Shown here one piece after another: positions 34,816 to 43,633 of a stretch of 64,000 nucleotides of DNA. Source of the stretch: Pseudomonadota bacterium. Lineage in GTDB: Bacteria; Pseudomonadota; Alphaproteobacteria; Micropepsales; Micropepsaceae. Location: positions 47,410-111,409 of the forward strand of contig JAJZDZ010000009.1 in the NCBI GenBank assembly GCA_021851325.1, written 5' to 3'. Within the stretch, counting starts at the first letter, position 1. Each line of letters opens with the position of its first letter. Below the pieces are notes generated by a model. The model saw nothing but the letters and a program-made list of their open reading frames with translations, did not search any database and was not told the DNA's origin. The position numbers and the translations under genes were made by a program.

Positions 34816-36472
34816 GGTTGAGGGGCAATTCAACGATGAAGCGGGCGCCACCCGGTCGCTCCGGGCTTGGCCCGACACGGTTCTCGGCCCAGATCCGTCC
34901 TCCCGCGCCCTCGACAATCTGCCGCGCGATGGAAAGCCCAAGGCCGGAATTCTGGCCGAAATCACTTTCGCGCGGCCGTTCCGTATAGAAGCGCTGAAAC
35001 ACGGTCTCGAGGTTGTCGGGAGGAATACCCGGCCCCTCATCGATTACGGCGATCCGGACCAGGCGGTTCCGGCGCTGGGCCTCAACGCGAACCGTGCCGC
35101 CGTCCGGGCTGAAGGAGATGGCGTTATCGATCAGGTTGCGGAAGATCTGCCCCAGCCGTTCGCTGCGGCCCGAAACGATCGCCTTGCCCTCAAGCTCAAG
35201 GCCGAGTTCCAGCCTTACCGACCGCGGCAGACCGGTCAGGCGGTAGACTTCGGTGATGGTTGTCAGAAGGTCGGCAATGTCGACAGGCTCGGCTGGTTCG
35301 CGCGACAATTCTGCGTCGAGGCGCGAAGCCTGGCTGATGTCAGTGATCAGGCGATCGATCCGTTTGATGTCATTGCTTACAATGTTGACCAGGCGACTGC
35401 GATTGGTCGGATCCTCGGTGCGCGCCAGCATGTCGATCGCAGTCTTCAGCGAGGTCAGCGGGTTCTTGAGTTCGTGGGCGACGTCGGCGGCAAAGCTTTC
35501 GATCGCATCAATGCGATCGTAGAGGGCGCGGGTCATTGCCGAGAGGGCGTCGGCAAGCGCGCCGATCTCATCATGGCGTTCGGCCATGCGAGGCAGGGCT
35601 TCGCGTCCCGACTGGCCCTTGCGAACCCGTTCGGCAGCAGCGGCCAGACGATTGATCGGCTCGGCGAGAAACCGTGCCAGATAGATCGACGAAAACAGCA
35701 TGATGGCGAAGCCGACGAGGAACACTTCGAGCAGCTTTTCGCGCTCGGCACGTAGAACCCCGTCAATGTCGCCGCCCTCGGTTGAGACCAGCAGAACGCC
35801 ATAGATGGCGCGGAAGCGCTGGATCGGAACAGCGACGGACAATACCAGACGATCCTGCTCATCGACCCGTTCCTTGGTCCCGATCCGGCCGCGCAGGGCT
35901 GCATCGACCTCCGAATAAACCCGTCCGTTGGTGCCGGCTTCGAAGTAAGGATCGAGCCGCTCGAACGGCCGCACGCCCATAAGGCCATTGTAGAGGCGTT
36001 TGATCTCCTGCCAGGTGTTGTTCCAGAAGCCCGGGGCCGGTAAGGGATAGGTCTGCACCACGTTGCGGGCGAGAAGAAAGCGGGTGTCCGCTTCCAGATT
36101 GCCTTGCGCATTGTAAAGACGGGCCCGCAGGTTGGTCGGTGCAATCAACTGACGCAGCAGAGGTTTGGCTTCACCCACCCGGATCGCGCGATTGGCGTCA
36201 TCCGTGGTGTACTCGGCGAGAGTGGAGGCTACGATTTCAGCCTCGTGCGTGATCCCGGCCAGCCGCTCGTCGACCAGGCCTTCCTGTGTCGATTGTACGA
36301 AGATCACCCCGCCCAGCAGAAACAGCAGCAGGATGGCATTCATGAAGAGTATGCGTCGGGTCAGCGCTGACATGCGCCGGCGCGTGCGCCTCTGTCTCGG
36401 CCGCAAGCGTGGCGTTGACGGCGCCAGCGGCCGGAACAGACGTTGCTCACTCATGGGTTGCGGCGCAGTCAT
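34808..36472 (-). CDS. chvG: ChvG-type sensor histidine kinase
   Basis: I choose ATG 36472, just after the ChvI stop (36486), giving 554 residues. ATG 36454 or an upstream start are also possible. It has a basic cytoplasmic N-terminus, a membrane segment (ILFMNAILLLFLLGGVIFV, about 41-59), a periplasmic sensor domain of about 190 residues, a second membrane segment (VFLVGFAIMLFSSIYL), HAMP and a HisKA domain with H333 in FAADVAHELKNPLTSL. ATPase motifs N (RNLIDNAISFS), G1 (DEGPGIP) and G2 (GLGLSIARQI) follow. ChvG senses acid or envelope stress in alphaproteobacteria. It is coupled to hprK and follows chvI. Confidence 0.95.
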   Translation of the reverse strand: MTAPQPMSEQRLFRPLAPSTPRLRPRQRRTRRRMSALTRRILFMNAILLLFLLGGVIFVQSTQEGLVDERLAGITHEAEIVASTLAEYTTDDANRAIRVGEAKPLLRQLIAPTNLRARLYNAQGNLEADTRFLLARNVVQTYPLPAPGFWNNTWQEIKRLYNGLMGVRPFERLDPYFEAGTNGRVYSEVDAALRGRIGTKERVDEQDRLVLSVAVPIQRFRAIYGVLLVSTEGGDIDGVLRAEREKLLEVFLVGFAIMLFSSIYLARFLAEPINRLAAAAERVRKGQSGREALPRMAERHDEIGALADALSAMTRALYDRIDAIESFAADVAHELKNPLTSLKTAIDMLARTEDPTNRSRLVNIVSNDIKRIDRLITDISQASRLDAELSREPAEPVDIADLLTTITEVYRLTGLPRSVRLELGLELEGKAIVSGRSERLGQIFRNLIDNAISFSPDGGTVRVEAQRRNRLVRIAVIDEGPGIPPDNLETVFQRFYTERPRESDFGQNSGLGLSIARQIVEGAGGRIWAENRVGPSPERPGGARFIVELPLNHG

Positions 36473-36485
36473 GGCCGGCTCGTAA

Positions 36486-37193
36486 TCAGCTTTCCTTGTA
36501 TCGGTAGCCGACTCCATAGAGGGTCTCGATGGCGTCGAAATCATCGTCTACGGCTTTGAACTTCTTGCGCAGGCGCTTGATGTGGCTGTCGATGGTACGA
36601 TCATCGACATACACCTGGTCGTCATAGGCCGCGTCCATCAGGTTGTCGCGGCTTTTGACGAAGCCCGGGCGCTGGGCCAGACATTGCAGGATGAGGAACT
36701 CGGTGACGGTAAGCCGTACAGGCTTGCCATCCCAGGTACATTCGTGACGCTGCGGGTCGAGAACCAGCTTGCCGCGGACCATGGCTTCCTTTTTGACCTC
36801 GCCTGGGCTCGTCTGGGCGCCCGGCTTGTGCCCTTCGGCCCGTCGCAGCACCGCACGGACCCGCTCAAGTAACAGGCGCTGGGAGAAGGGCTTACGAATG
36901 TAGTCATCAGCCCCCGCATTCAGGCCCATCAACTCGTCGATTTCTTCGTCCTTTGAGGTCAGAAAAATCACCGGCAGGTCGGAGATCTGCTTGAGGCGAC
37001 GCAAAAGTTCGAGACCATCCATCCGTGGCATCTTGATATCGAGGATGGCAAGATCAGGAGGATTGGCCGTGAGCGCGGTCAGTGCAGAGGCGCCATCGCC
37101 AAAGCTGCGCACATGATAGCCTTCCTGCTCCAAAAGCATGCTGACCGAAGCGATGATGTTTTTGTCGTCGTCGACGAGCGCGATCGTTGCCAT
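36486..37193 (-). CDS. chvI: ChvI-type OmpR-family response regulator
   Basis: The 235-residue protein has a receiver domain (ALVDDDKN, phospho-acceptor D52 in [20 protein letters not shown]) and a winged-helix DNA-binding domain ([42 protein letters not shown]). The ATG has AAGGACG upstream. It is the partner of ChvG, encoded first in the unit chvI-chvG-hprK-EIIA-HPr on the minus strand. In alphaproteobacteria this pair controls exopolysaccharide, acid response and symbiosis or virulence genes. Confidence 0.95.
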   Translation of the reverse strand: MATIALVDDDKNIIASVSMLLEQEGYHVRSFGDGASALTALTANPPDLAILDIKMPRMDGLELLRRLKQISDLPVIFLTSKDEEIDELMGLNAGADDYIRKPFSQRLLLERVRAVLRRAEGHKPGAQTSPGEVKKEAMVRGKLVLDPQRHECTWDGKPVRLTVTEFLILQCLAQRPGFVKSRDNLMDAAYDDQVYVDDRTIDSHIKRLRKKFKAVDDDFDAIETLYGVGYRYKES

Positions 37194-37331
37194 AAATTTC
37201 GTCCTTTCGGTTCTTCCAGCATACGAAAGCTGATCCGCAAACGAAATAACCTTGCGGCAGGCTTCCTGCCCTCTGGGCAGTCATCACGTGAGGGCATGGC
37301 ATCGGCTAGGTACACGCCAGGAGGTGCCAGC

Positions 37332-37351
37332 CCGGCTGCTGCGGCAGCCGG
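37332..37351. terminator. Hairpin downstream of greA
   Basis: CCGGCTGC (37332-37339), TGCG loop and GCAGCCGG (37344-37351) give an 8-bp stem, about 47 bases beyond the greA stop and before chvI. No clear U-run is present on the minus strand, so it is a possible terminator or a processing site. Confidence 0.4.
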
Positions 37352-37397
37352 AAGCGTGCATCACATGCACGGCGCGCGCGGCCCGCGTCAGCCGCAG

Positions 37398-37871
37398 CTA
37401 GACAAACTTGACCTTCAGGATCTCGTAACTGCGTGAGCCACCTGGGGCGGCGACCTCGACCGTGTCCCCCGTGCTCTTGCCGATCAGAGCCCGGGCGATG
37501 GGGGAGGAAATCGAAATCCGGCCCTGCTTGGCATCGGCTTCCATGTCACCGACGATCTGATAGTGGCGCTCTTCATCCGTATCTTCATCGACCAGGGTAA
37601 CCGTGGCACCAAACTTGACCGTCGTTCCAGACATCTTGGAGACATCGATCACATCGGCCCGCCCGATCATATCCTCAAGTTCAATCACCCGGCCTTCGAT
37701 AAAGGCCTGACGCTCCTTGGCGGCGTGATATTCGGCGTTTTCCGACAGATCGCCGTGCGCTCGGGCCTCGGCGATGGCCTTGATCACTTCGGGCCGCTCG
37801 ACCGATTTCAGATGGTTGATCTCAGCCTCAAGAGCCCTGTAGCCCGCGGCCGTCATGGGTAAGCGTTCCAT
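37398..37871 (-). CDS. greA: Transcription elongation factor GreA
   Basis: ATG 37871 gives 157 residues. The TTG 3 bases upstream is unlikely. GreA binds the RNA polymerase secondary channel and stimulates cleavage of backtracked transcripts. The coiled-coil N-terminus shows acidic tip residues in [16 protein letters not shown], and the C-terminal FKBP-like domain shows [16 protein letters not shown]. Length is typical. In many proteobacteria greA lies near carAB. Here it is far from carB and next to chvI. Confidence 0.97.
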   Translation of the reverse strand: MERLPMTAAGYRALEAEINHLKSVERPEVIKAIAEARAHGDLSENAEYHAAKERQAFIEGRVIELEDMIGRADVIDVSKMSGTTVKFGATVTLVDEDTDEERHYQIVGDMEADAKQGRISISSPIARALIGKSTGDTVEVAAPGGSRSYEILKVKFV

Positions 37872-38199
37872 CAACGTGTCGTCCTGATACTGATAAAGCT
37901 CTGCCTCCGGGACACCGTGCCTTAGCCCGACAGCCCTGGAAAGCCCTGTAATTTCTGTTAACCCTTTGTTTCGCTTGAAGTCCTTAAGACGCGTCCCGCA
38001 GCGGTCGAACGGAAATAATAGGTCCGCCCGGGCATGACTTCAAGCTCTGGACCACTATTTGGTCGCCTCCCGGCAACAGCTTGAGGGGTGCTGCGCGGTG
38101 GACAGGGCTGACCATGCCGTCCGCCGCCTCTGTGCCAAAGCCGGGCACCGCATCGGTTCTGCGCTCCTGGGCAAGGCTGCCTCCAAAGCTCAAATCTCC
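37872..38199. other. Intergenic region upstream of greA
   Basis: About 330 bases between greA and the ABC permease gene. It contains a 10-bp inverted repeat (GCTTGAAGTC at 37973-37982 and its reverse complement at 38036-38045, 53 bases apart) of unknown role. Short open frames are unlikely to be genes. Confidence 0.5.
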
Positions 38200-39333
38200 T
38201 TAGCTCAGCGCGCGCAGACGCCGGCGAAAGAGCAGCAGCGAGCCCGTAAACAGGGTCACACCGATCAGGAGCAGTGCGAGCAGCTGGGGCCATACCACCT
38301 TAAACCCCGCGTTGCGGTAGAGAACGGCCTGCGCCAGAGCGACGAAGTGGGTTGTCGGAGCTGCCTCCATCAGTGTGCGAACAATCGCAGGCATGCTTTC
38401 ACGCGGCGTCATGCCTCCTGACAGCATTTCCAGAGGCAGGATAACGAGTATCAGCAGCAGACCAAATTGCGGCATCGACCGGCCCAGGATGCCCAGAAAG
38501 ATTCCCATCGAGGTCGTGGCAAAGAGGCTCAGTGCGGCGGCCGCAAGAAACAGCGTCAGTGATCCTGCGATCGGTACCTGAAGAATGCGCTCGACAACGA
38601 TGACGAGCGAGCATGCCGTGGCCAGCAGCACTACCGCCCCTGTGGCCCAGACCTTGCTGACCATAATCTCGAGAGGCGTTACAGGCATTACCAGGAGGTG
38701 TTCGATTGTGCCGTGCTCCCGCTCTCGGATCAGGGCGGCGCCGGCAAGAATGATCGACAGCATGGTAACATTGTTGATCACTTCCATCACGGCGCCGAAC
38801 CAGGACTTGCTGAGACCGGGATTAAAGCGGGCGCGCAGGACCAGCTCAACCGGCGCGCTGTCTGCAATGTGTCGACGAAAGAGAAACGTCGCGATTTCCT
38901 GGCTGACGATCGCCTGGACATAGGCGCTGCCAGTGAATGCCTGTGTCATGCGGGTAGCATCGACATTGAGCTGGATTGATGGCTGTCGCCCGGCCAGAAG
39001 ATCGCGCTCGAAATTGGGTGGAATGTCGAGTGCAAAGGTGTCCATACCGGCATCCATGCGGGCATCCATTTCAGCCGTCGTGATCAGCTTGGGTGACGCG
39101 AAGAGCGGCGCATAGAAGCCATGAATGATCCGTGCAGACAGGATCGACCGGTCCTCATCGACAATAGCGATAGGTGCCCGGTTGAGGGTCTCGGGCATGG
39201 CTGTTGCGGCGGCATATATCGCAAAGCTGAAGGCATAGAGAATGAGGAACAGCATCATACGATCGCGCATCAGGCTGCGTAGTTCCTTGATGCCCAGATA
39301 AAAAATGTTCCGCAGTGTCGGTGCGAGCGGCAT
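38200..39333 (-). CDS. ABC-2 type permease, YhhJ/YbhR-like
   Basis: This 377-residue protein has the ABC-2 layout: a first membrane helix (LFLILYAFSFAIYAAA), a large periplasmic loop (about residues 45-180), then five hydrophobic segments near the C-terminus. It starts 3 bases after the stop of the RbbA-like gene, so the three genes HlyD-like, RbbA-like and permease form an operon. It is probably the permease half of an efflux pump. The substrate is unknown. Confidence 0.88.
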   Translation of the reverse strand: MPLAPTLRNIFYLGIKELRSLMRDRMMLFLILYAFSFAIYAAATAMPETLNRAPIAIVDEDRSILSARIIHGFYAPLFASPKLITTAEMDARMDAGMDTFALDIPPNFERDLLAGRQPSIQLNVDATRMTQAFTGSAYVQAIVSQEIATFLFRRHIADSAPVELVLRARFNPGLSKSWFGAVMEVINNVTMLSIILAGAALIREREHGTIEHLLVMPVTPLEIMVSKVWATGAVVLLATACSLVIVVERILQVPIAGSLTLFLAAAALSLFATTSMGIFLGILGRSMPQFGLLLILVILPLEMLSGGMTPRESMPAIVRTLMEAAPTTHFVALAQAVLYRNAGFKVVWPQLLALLLIGVTLFTGSLLLFRRRLRALS

Positions 39334-39336
39334 GAC

Positions 39337-42084
39337 TCATCGCTCCTGCTTTTGCAGCAGCAGGGCGGAAAGTCCGACCAAAATCACCGGTGCGGCAAGC
39401 AGCGGGAGAAAGGAGGAGGTCAGATTGGAAAATTGCAGCGCCTTGGAAAAGGTACCGCGTGCGACAACGAGAAAATGGCTAGTCGGATAGATCTCGCCAA
39501 TCAGCCGACCAATGCCGCTGAGGGATGACACCGGGTCCGTGAGGCCGGAGAAGCTGACTGCTGGCAGCAGTGTGAGAACAGCGGTTCCGAACAATGCGGC
39601 AATCTGGCTGCGCATAAAGGTCGAGAGCAGGAGGCCCATCGCGGTGGTCGCACTCAGATAGAGGACTGCCCCCATGAGCAAGGTCAGGAAGCTGCCCTTA
39701 AGTGGTACCCTGAACACGGCAATGACGACGATCGTAAGCAGTAGAAAGCTGACCAATGACAAAGCGATATAGGGGATCTGTTTGCCAACCAGAAATTCCA
39801 GCGGGGTTGTTGGTGTGACGTAAAAATTGACAATCGAACCCAGCTCTTTTTCTCGTACAACGCTCAGCGCCGTAAGAATGGCGGGAATGAGCATCAGCAG
39901 GAGTGGAATCACCGCTGGCGCCATGGCAACGATACTTTTGACATCGGGGTTGTAGCGGAAGCGCAGTGCGATGGTTGCCGGCGCCGCTTCGCGCGCAGCC
40001 TGGCCCGCCTCAGTCGCCCGGCGCGCCAGCCATTGATCGTGCATGCCGGTAACGTAGCTCTCCACGATCTCGGCCCGCGTCGGCATAGCGCCATCCACCC
40101 AGGCACCGATTTCGGCCTTGCGCCCATGTGCCAGATCTCGTCCGAAGCCCGGTGGAATCTCGATCGCGAGACTGAGCTTGCCTGAGCCCATACGGCGGTC
40201 CATGTCCGCGTGGCTGGTGAGGGGTGTCTGCTCGTCGAAATAGCGTGATCCGGCAATGTTCTGGGTATAGTCGTGGCTGATTGCGCTTTGATCCCAGTCC
40301 AGCACGGCAAAGCTCAGGTGCTCGACGTCGAGGCTGATGCCATAGGCGATCACCAGAAGTAAAATCACACTGCCGACGAGAGAAAGGCTCAGGCGCAGCG
40401 GGTCACGTCCCAGCTCCAGACTTTCGCGCCGCGCATAGGCAAACAGCCGGCGCATTCCGCCCGAGTGGTGGGAGGAGGTCGAGGGGTGCTCTTCCATCTG
40501 CCACGACTGAGGCGGTAACAAGCTTGTAGCCTGCCCCCCTGCAGAACTTCCACCTGCCTCCTCGAGGAAGAGGATAAAAGCTTCTTCTAGGCTTGAAGCC
40601 TGCTTGCGCTCAGTCAGGGCTTTGGGCGTATCGGTGATGAGTATCCTGCCTTCGTGCATCAGTGAGATTCGATCACAGCGCTCGGCTTCATTCATGAAAT
40701 GGGTGGATATGAAAATTGTAATGCCATCATTACGTGACAGCTCGGTAAGCGAAACCCAGAATGCATCTCGCGCTATCGGATCAACCCCCGAGGTTGGCTC
40801 GTCAAGGATTAGCAGGTCGGGCTTGTGAATCATGGCTACGGCCAGTGACAGCCGCTGGCGGAGACCGAGAGGCAGTGTGGTGGGGAGCCTCTCGAGTACG
40901 GCGGTGAGCTCGAAGCGTTCCGCCACCTCGCGCACGCGTTCATGGATCAATGTGCTCGGTACGGCGAAGAGCCGCGCATGCAGCTCAAGGTTCTGGCGCA
41001 CCGAAAGCTCGGTATAGAGTGAAAATGACTGCGACATGTAGCCGACACGGCGTCGTGTCGAGATATCGGAGGCATGGATATCCTGGCCGAAGAGCTCGGC
41101 ACTGCCTGCGTCTGGCTCCAGCAGACCGGTGAGCATCTTCATGGTTGTTGTCTTGCCACAGCCATTGGAGCCGACGAAACCGAATATTTCGCCCTGCCTG
41201 ATGGTCAGGTCTACATGATCCACGGCAGTGAAGTCGCCGAAGGCTATGGTCAGCCCCTGTGCCCGGACCGCGATGACTTGGTCCAGATGCGTCTGTGGAG
41301 GAGGGGGCGGGGATTTGCGGAGCACGTTTTGCCCCGTGTCGGGCAGGAATTTGATGAAAGCCTCATCGAGCGTTTGCGAGGTGGTACGCCGGCGCAATTC
41401 TTCGGGGGTTCCGACCGAAAGCACACGACCTTTGGTCATGGCTACGAGCCAGTCAAAGCGCGCCGCTTCTTCCATGTAAGCCGTTGCCACAAGTACGCTC
41501 ATCTGGGGCCGGCCGGCGCGGATGCGAGCAATCATTTCCCAGAATTGACGGCGGGAAAGCGGATCTACACCCGTGGTAGGCTCATCAAGTATCAAAAGGT
41601 CCGGGTCATGGATCAGTGCGCAGCACAGACCGAGCTTCTGCTTCATTCCACCGGAAAGCTTGCCCGCGGGACGTTCGAGGAACGGCTGGAGCCCGGTAGC
41701 ATCAGTGACCCAGCCGATGCGGCCGCTGCGCAGCCCGGGATCCAGACCAAAAAGCCGAGCAAAGAAATCGATGTTTTCACGAACAGACAGGGTGGGATAG
41801 AGATTACGGCCAAGACCCTGCGGCATGTAAGCAATACGGCTGCAGATGCGGAGCCGATGGTGTGCATCTGCCATGCTGCCATCCAGAACCTCGACGTGGC
41901 CATGCTGAAGCCGGCGGGCGCCGGCAATGAGGGATAGAACGCTCGACTTTCCGATGCCATCAGGCCCAATCAGTCCGGTCAGATTACCAGCGGGAACATC
42001 AAGCGAGATGTCATCGAGCGCTATGACCTTACCGTAGCGCTGTGTCACTTGCCTCAAACGTGCGACGTATGAATCTGAGGTCAT
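39337..42084 (-). CDS. RbbA-like tandem ATP-binding/permease fusion
   Basis: The 915-residue chain has two ABC ATPase domains and a C-terminal ABC-2 membrane domain. The first domain shows [13 protein letters not shown] (degenerate Walker A, usually GxNGxGKS), [11 protein letters not shown] and [11 protein letters not shown]. The second shows [25 protein letters not shown] and [11 protein letters not shown]. The membrane part begins near residue 560. This is the RbbA/YhiH architecture. Its start overlaps the HlyD gene stop as ATGA. RbbA was linked to ribosomes in E. coli, but in operons like this it most likely powers export. Confidence 0.9.
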   Translation of the reverse strand: MTSDSYVARLRQVTQRYGKVIALDDISLDVPAGNLTGLIGPDGIGKSSVLSLIAGARRLQHGHVEVLDGSMADAHHRLRICSRIAYMPQGLGRNLYPTLSVRENIDFFARLFGLDPGLRSGRIGWVTDATGLQPFLERPAGKLSGGMKQKLGLCCALIHDPDLLILDEPTTGVDPLSRRQFWEMIARIRAGRPQMSVLVATAYMEEAARFDWLVAMTKGRVLSVGTPEELRRRTTSQTLDEAFIKFLPDTGQNVLRKSPPPPPQTHLDQVIAVRAQGLTIAFGDFTAVDHVDLTIRQGEIFGFVGSNGCGKTTTMKMLTGLLEPDAGSAELFGQDIHASDISTRRRVGYMSQSFSLYTELSVRQNLELHARLFAVPSTLIHERVREVAERFELTAVLERLPTTLPLGLRQRLSLAVAMIHKPDLLILDEPTSGVDPIARDAFWVSLTELSRNDGITIFISTHFMNEAERCDRISLMHEGRILITDTPKALTERKQASSLEEAFILFLEEAGGSSAGGQATSLLPPQSWQMEEHPSTSSHHSGGMRRLFAYARRESLELGRDPLRLSLSLVGSVILLLVIAYGISLDVEHLSFAVLDWDQSAISHDYTQNIAGSRYFDEQTPLTSHADMDRRMGSGKLSLAIEIPPGFGRDLAHGRKAEIGAWVDGAMPTRAEIVESYVTGMHDQWLARRATEAGQAAREAAPATIALRFRYNPDVKSIVAMAPAVIPLLLMLIPAILTALSVVREKELGSIVNFYVTPTTPLEFLVGKQIPYIALSLVSFLLLTIVVIAVFRVPLKGSFLTLLMGAVLYLSATTAMGLLLSTFMRSQIAALFGTAVLTLLPAVSFSGLTDPVSSLSGIGRLIGEIYPTSHFLVVARGTFSKALQFSNLTSSFLPLLAAPVILVGLSALLLQKQER

Positions 42085-43154
42085 GGTGGTAATCTCACCT
42101 GCAGATTGGCTGGCCAGGACAGATGACTGTCGAGGCGCACATAGGCCATCCCGGGCAGGCCGGTTTTGATCTGGCGGCTGTGGCGGCGTAGCAGCGACGG
42201 GGCAAAGCGCGCCTTGACACGGAACATCAGCTTCTGCCGCTCATCCCGGGTTTCCACCGTCTTGGGCGTGAACTGCGCCACATCAGCAACAAAGCTGATT
42301 TTTGCGGGAATGACATAGCTCGGTGCGGCATCCAGTACGACGCGCACCTCGCTGCCCAGAGCCACGCGTCCTGCTGCAGCGGTCGGCAGGAAGAAGCTCA
42401 TGTAGACGTCACCAAGATCGATCATCGTCAGCACGGTACCTCCGGCCCCGAGCACTTCGCCGGGCTGTGCCACCCGATACTGCACGCGGCCTTCGCGCGG
42501 CGCGCGCAAGGCCGAATCATCGATGTCTGCCTGGATTCGTTCCACTGTGGCGGTAGCGGCATCGATTCCGGATTGAGCGGCAGTGACACTCGAAGTTGCG
42601 AAGCGAACCGCCGCATCCGCTGCGGCCAACTGTGCCTCGCTAGCGCGCATCGCTGCCGCGGCACTGTCAAAGGCTGCACGGCTGTCGTCGATCGCCTGCG
42701 CGGATATTGCGCCACTTCCCCTCAGGGCCAGGGCCCGCTTCAACCGTTTGGTGGCCAGAGTCAGTTCCGCCGTGCGTTGGGTAATCAGCGCTGCGGTTGC
42801 TTTCCGCTCGGACTGGCGCTGAGCTTGAAAATTCTCTGCGGTGGTGACGGCGACACGGGCCTGTGTGCGTGCTGCGTTGGCCTCGCGCAGTTGTGCTTCG
42901 AGGGTTGCGGTATCCATCCGGACGAGGACTTCTCCGGGGTGGACGAAATCTCCCTCATTGACCAGAATGGCCTTTACCCGCCCAGCGATCTTGGTGGCGA
43001 TATCGATTTCTACAGCCTCGACTCTGCCGTTGCTGGCGACAAATCCGTTCGGAAGGGTTGACGGTCGCGTCAGCCACCACAGGCCCGTTCCGATCACTGC
43101 CAGGGCCAGTGCGGGCAGGGCCCAGCGCAGATAGGGATAAAGACGCTCAAACAT
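42081..43154 (-). CDS. HlyD-family membrane fusion protein
   Basis: ATG 43154 gives [14 protein letters not shown], 357 residues. A TTG 12 bases upstream is less likely. It has an N-terminal membrane anchor ([19 protein letters not shown]), a biotinyl/lipoyl-like half ([16 protein letters not shown]), a long Ala/Arg-rich coiled coil (about residues 95-200) and a barrel domain ([18 protein letters not shown]). It is the periplasmic adaptor of the export system with the RbbA-like protein. It is divergent from the P-type ATPase across a 479-base gap. Confidence 0.92.
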   Translation of the reverse strand: MFERLYPYLRWALPALALAVIGTGLWWLTRPSTLPNGFVASNGRVEAVEIDIATKIAGRVKAILVNEGDFVHPGEVLVRMDTATLEAQLREANAARTQARVAVTTAENFQAQRQSERKATAALITQRTAELTLATKRLKRALALRGSGAISAQAIDDSRAAFDSAAAAMRASEAQLAAADAAVRFATSSVTAAQSGIDAATATVERIQADIDDSALRAPREGRVQYRVAQPGEVLGAGGTVLTMIDLGDVYMSFFLPTAAAGRVALGSEVRVVLDAAPSYVIPAKISFVADVAQFTPKTVETRDERQKLMFRVKARFAPSLLRRHSRQIKTGLPGMAYVRLDSHLSWPANLQVRLPP

Positions 43155-43633
43155 GCTGGCCCGCAACCTGCAGTGAGCGCAAAGCGGTGAGTGGTGGCGA
43201 TGGCGTCATTACCAGATATCAGTCTGCGGTCGGGTGCGTCGGCCAAATGAAGGCTGCAATGTCAGCTTCCTGCATTGAGGGCTGTCAAAATCATCATTGG
43301 GTGTGTTGGCACGGTGCGGCGTATCTGATGGAAGCTCCTTAAAAGATCTTCGATCATCCAACACTTAAAGATTATTGCGCTCTCTCAAGAACGCTGGACG
43401 GAAGAGGCGCACTGTGTTGCGTCCCGAGCCGCGGCAACGGACGGCGTGTTTCAGGCCATCGCGGCGTCGGCGTACCCGACAGATTGCATCTGAGGTGTGG
43501 TCTGCTGGTAACGCTGTTGACTTTGGGCGCGAGATCACCGCGTCGCCCAAAGCAAGGATTAAGTTGACCCTCGGGAGGTGTGACGGGCGGGGCAGACCTG
43601 TGTATTTCGGAATGTCTAAAAAGCATCTGGAGC
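43155..43633. other. Divergent promoter region of efflux operon and P-type ATPase
   Basis: About 480 bases. A TTGA-N6-TCAA dyad at 43275-43288 (TTGAGGGCTGTCAA) matches the Fnr consensus at 8 of 10 positions. Such a match is expected by chance many times in 64 kb, so it is weak support for low-oxygen control. No small gene is supported. Confidence 0.5.

Noticed and set aside
34385..35755. Rightward open frame of 456 codons opposite hprK and chvG
   Set aside because: It is a complement of well-supported genes, lacks homology by eye and spans a gene boundary, so it is a codon-bias shadow.
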